From Bacteroidota bacterium (GTDB lineage: Bacteria > Bacteroidota > Bacteroidia > Sphingobacteriales > Sphingobacteriaceae), in the NCBI GenBank assembly GCA_013285685.1, contig JABDHD010000013.1, positions 1 to 53,781 of the forward strand: a stretch of 53,781 bases of DNA. The letters are read 5' to 3'. Position 1 is the stretch's first letter. Each line of letters starts with the position of its first letter. This document shows positions 53,434 to 53,781 of this stretch, one piece after another. The notes below the pieces were generated by a model. The model ran no database searches. It had not been told where the DNA came from and worked only from the letters and a program-made list of their open reading frames with translations. The translations under genes were made by a program, and so were the position numbers.

Positions 53434-53781
53434 TTACTGGTTCGTGTAAATGTACATTTCAAATTCTTTTTTTGCGAAATTGATGGTGAATATGCCTCTT
53501 GCAAAAAAATCATAGCCCAACACCCCATCTATCGATGCGCCGTAAACTCTTCCCATTTTCTCCAAATCGGTCAGTAATACCCGATTTTTCATAAAAACCT
53601 GGTTACCGATGCGCAAATTATCAAATCTGGCGTAAATCACTTCAAAAACAGAGCCACCAATGCCGGTAAGCTTCGAGCGGCTGATCACCTCCATATCTTC
53701 ACCGGTTTTTTTTGTTATTCGATATTCCAGCAGGCTGCTTTCAGCGCCGGTATCAAAAGCAAATAAAAACGAATGGCCGTT
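53434..53781 (-). CDS. Retropepsin-like aspartyl protease, 5' truncated by the window edge
   Basis: Reading the frame to the right edge gives NGHSFLFAFDTGAESSLLEY before the internal Met at 53694, so the visible part is at least 116 residues. The active-site motif FDTGAES is present, followed by a flap-like ITKKTGEDMEVI region and the C-terminal GVLGYDFFARGIFTINFAKKEF typical of Bacteroidota secreted aspartyl proteases with a beta-sheet ending. The N-terminus, including a signal peptide, is outside the window. The stop is 2 bp before the CBM48-like gene, so both are probably co-expressed. Confidence 0.82.
   Translation of the reverse strand, partial: NGHSFLFAFDTGAESSLLEYRITKKTGEDMEVISRSKLTGIGGSVFEVIYARFDNLRIGNQVFMKNRVLLTDLEKMGRVYGASIDGVLGYDFFARGIFTINFAKKEFEMYIYTNQ

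Noticed and set aside
1..53781. CRISPR arrays, tRNA or rRNA genes and prophage structural genes
   Set aside because: Reading both strands showed no regularly spaced repeat-spacer arrays, no cloverleaf with a CCA-type end that I could recognise, and no capsid, tail or terminase-like genes.

Overview
The window looks like a chromosomal segment of a Bacteroidota bacterium, most likely family Sphingobacteriaceae (Mucilaginibacter/Pedobacter-like). Three things point there: lineage-typical families (DUF2480, DUF3109, DUF6427, a RemB-like gliding or capsule outer-membrane protein, S41 lipoprotein); promoter boxes of the Bacteroidota TAnnTTTG type before several genes; and intergenic spaces full of palindromic word-like repeats. 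This placement is inference from gene content; no rRNA or tRNA gene was recognised. Both ends cut genes: an LRR-like protein at the left and a DTG aspartyl protease at the right.

Layout. Positions 1-5.2 kb are accessory: the LRR-like fragment, a frameshifted HigA-like antitoxin copy, a GNAT-fold protein paired with a small basic protein, a large nested inverted repeat, an intact HigA-like antitoxin beside a frameshifted DUF1016 nuclease, and an NHL-repeat lipoprotein. Positions 5.4-14.6 kb are mostly core: comF, a single-domain response regulator, glyA, scpA, dxs, a RemB-like outer-membrane protein and gmd. Positions 15-28.4 kb run almost entirely on the minus strand and carry envelope and housekeeping genes: DUF3109, DUF3108, DUF2480, ppiD, lptC, a beta-barrel protein, coaX and purQ (the last five in one direction, partly overlapping), then DUF6427, a glycosyltransferase, a four-helix-bundle protein between inverted repeats, an LpxH-like phosphoesterase, a 36-residue membrane protein, DinB and GNAT.

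Positions 28.7-34.7 kb are the gltB-gltD pair (glutamate synthase). Positions 34.7-37.7 kb look like an inserted accessory stretch: a RelE/ParE-type toxin-antitoxin pair, an unknown two-helix membrane protein and a DUF4143 ATPase, with a copy of one ~52-bp hairpin-forming repeat before each unit. Positions 37.7-46.4 kb hold an orphan sensor kinase, a TMEM175-like channel, a DEAD-box protein with degraded motifs, VF530, an ArsR-SRPBCC pair with a clear double operator in its promoter, YdeI/OmdA, a HAD protein lacking its nucleophilic Asp, and an S41 peptidase. Positions 46.4-53.8 kb hold smc, an NAD(P)-binding protein, a PhzF protein, and a secreted protein with four glycogen-binding-like domains directly downstream of the aspartyl protease.

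No CRISPR array, integrase, transposase or complete prophage was seen. The points most worth a second look are the repeat-separated cassettes at 34.9-36.4 kb, the four-domain CBM48-like protein with its protease partner, the enzyme-like proteins with lost catalytic residues (DEAD and HAD), the ArsR operator architecture, and the decaying duplicated nuclease/antitoxin module around the GNAT pair.
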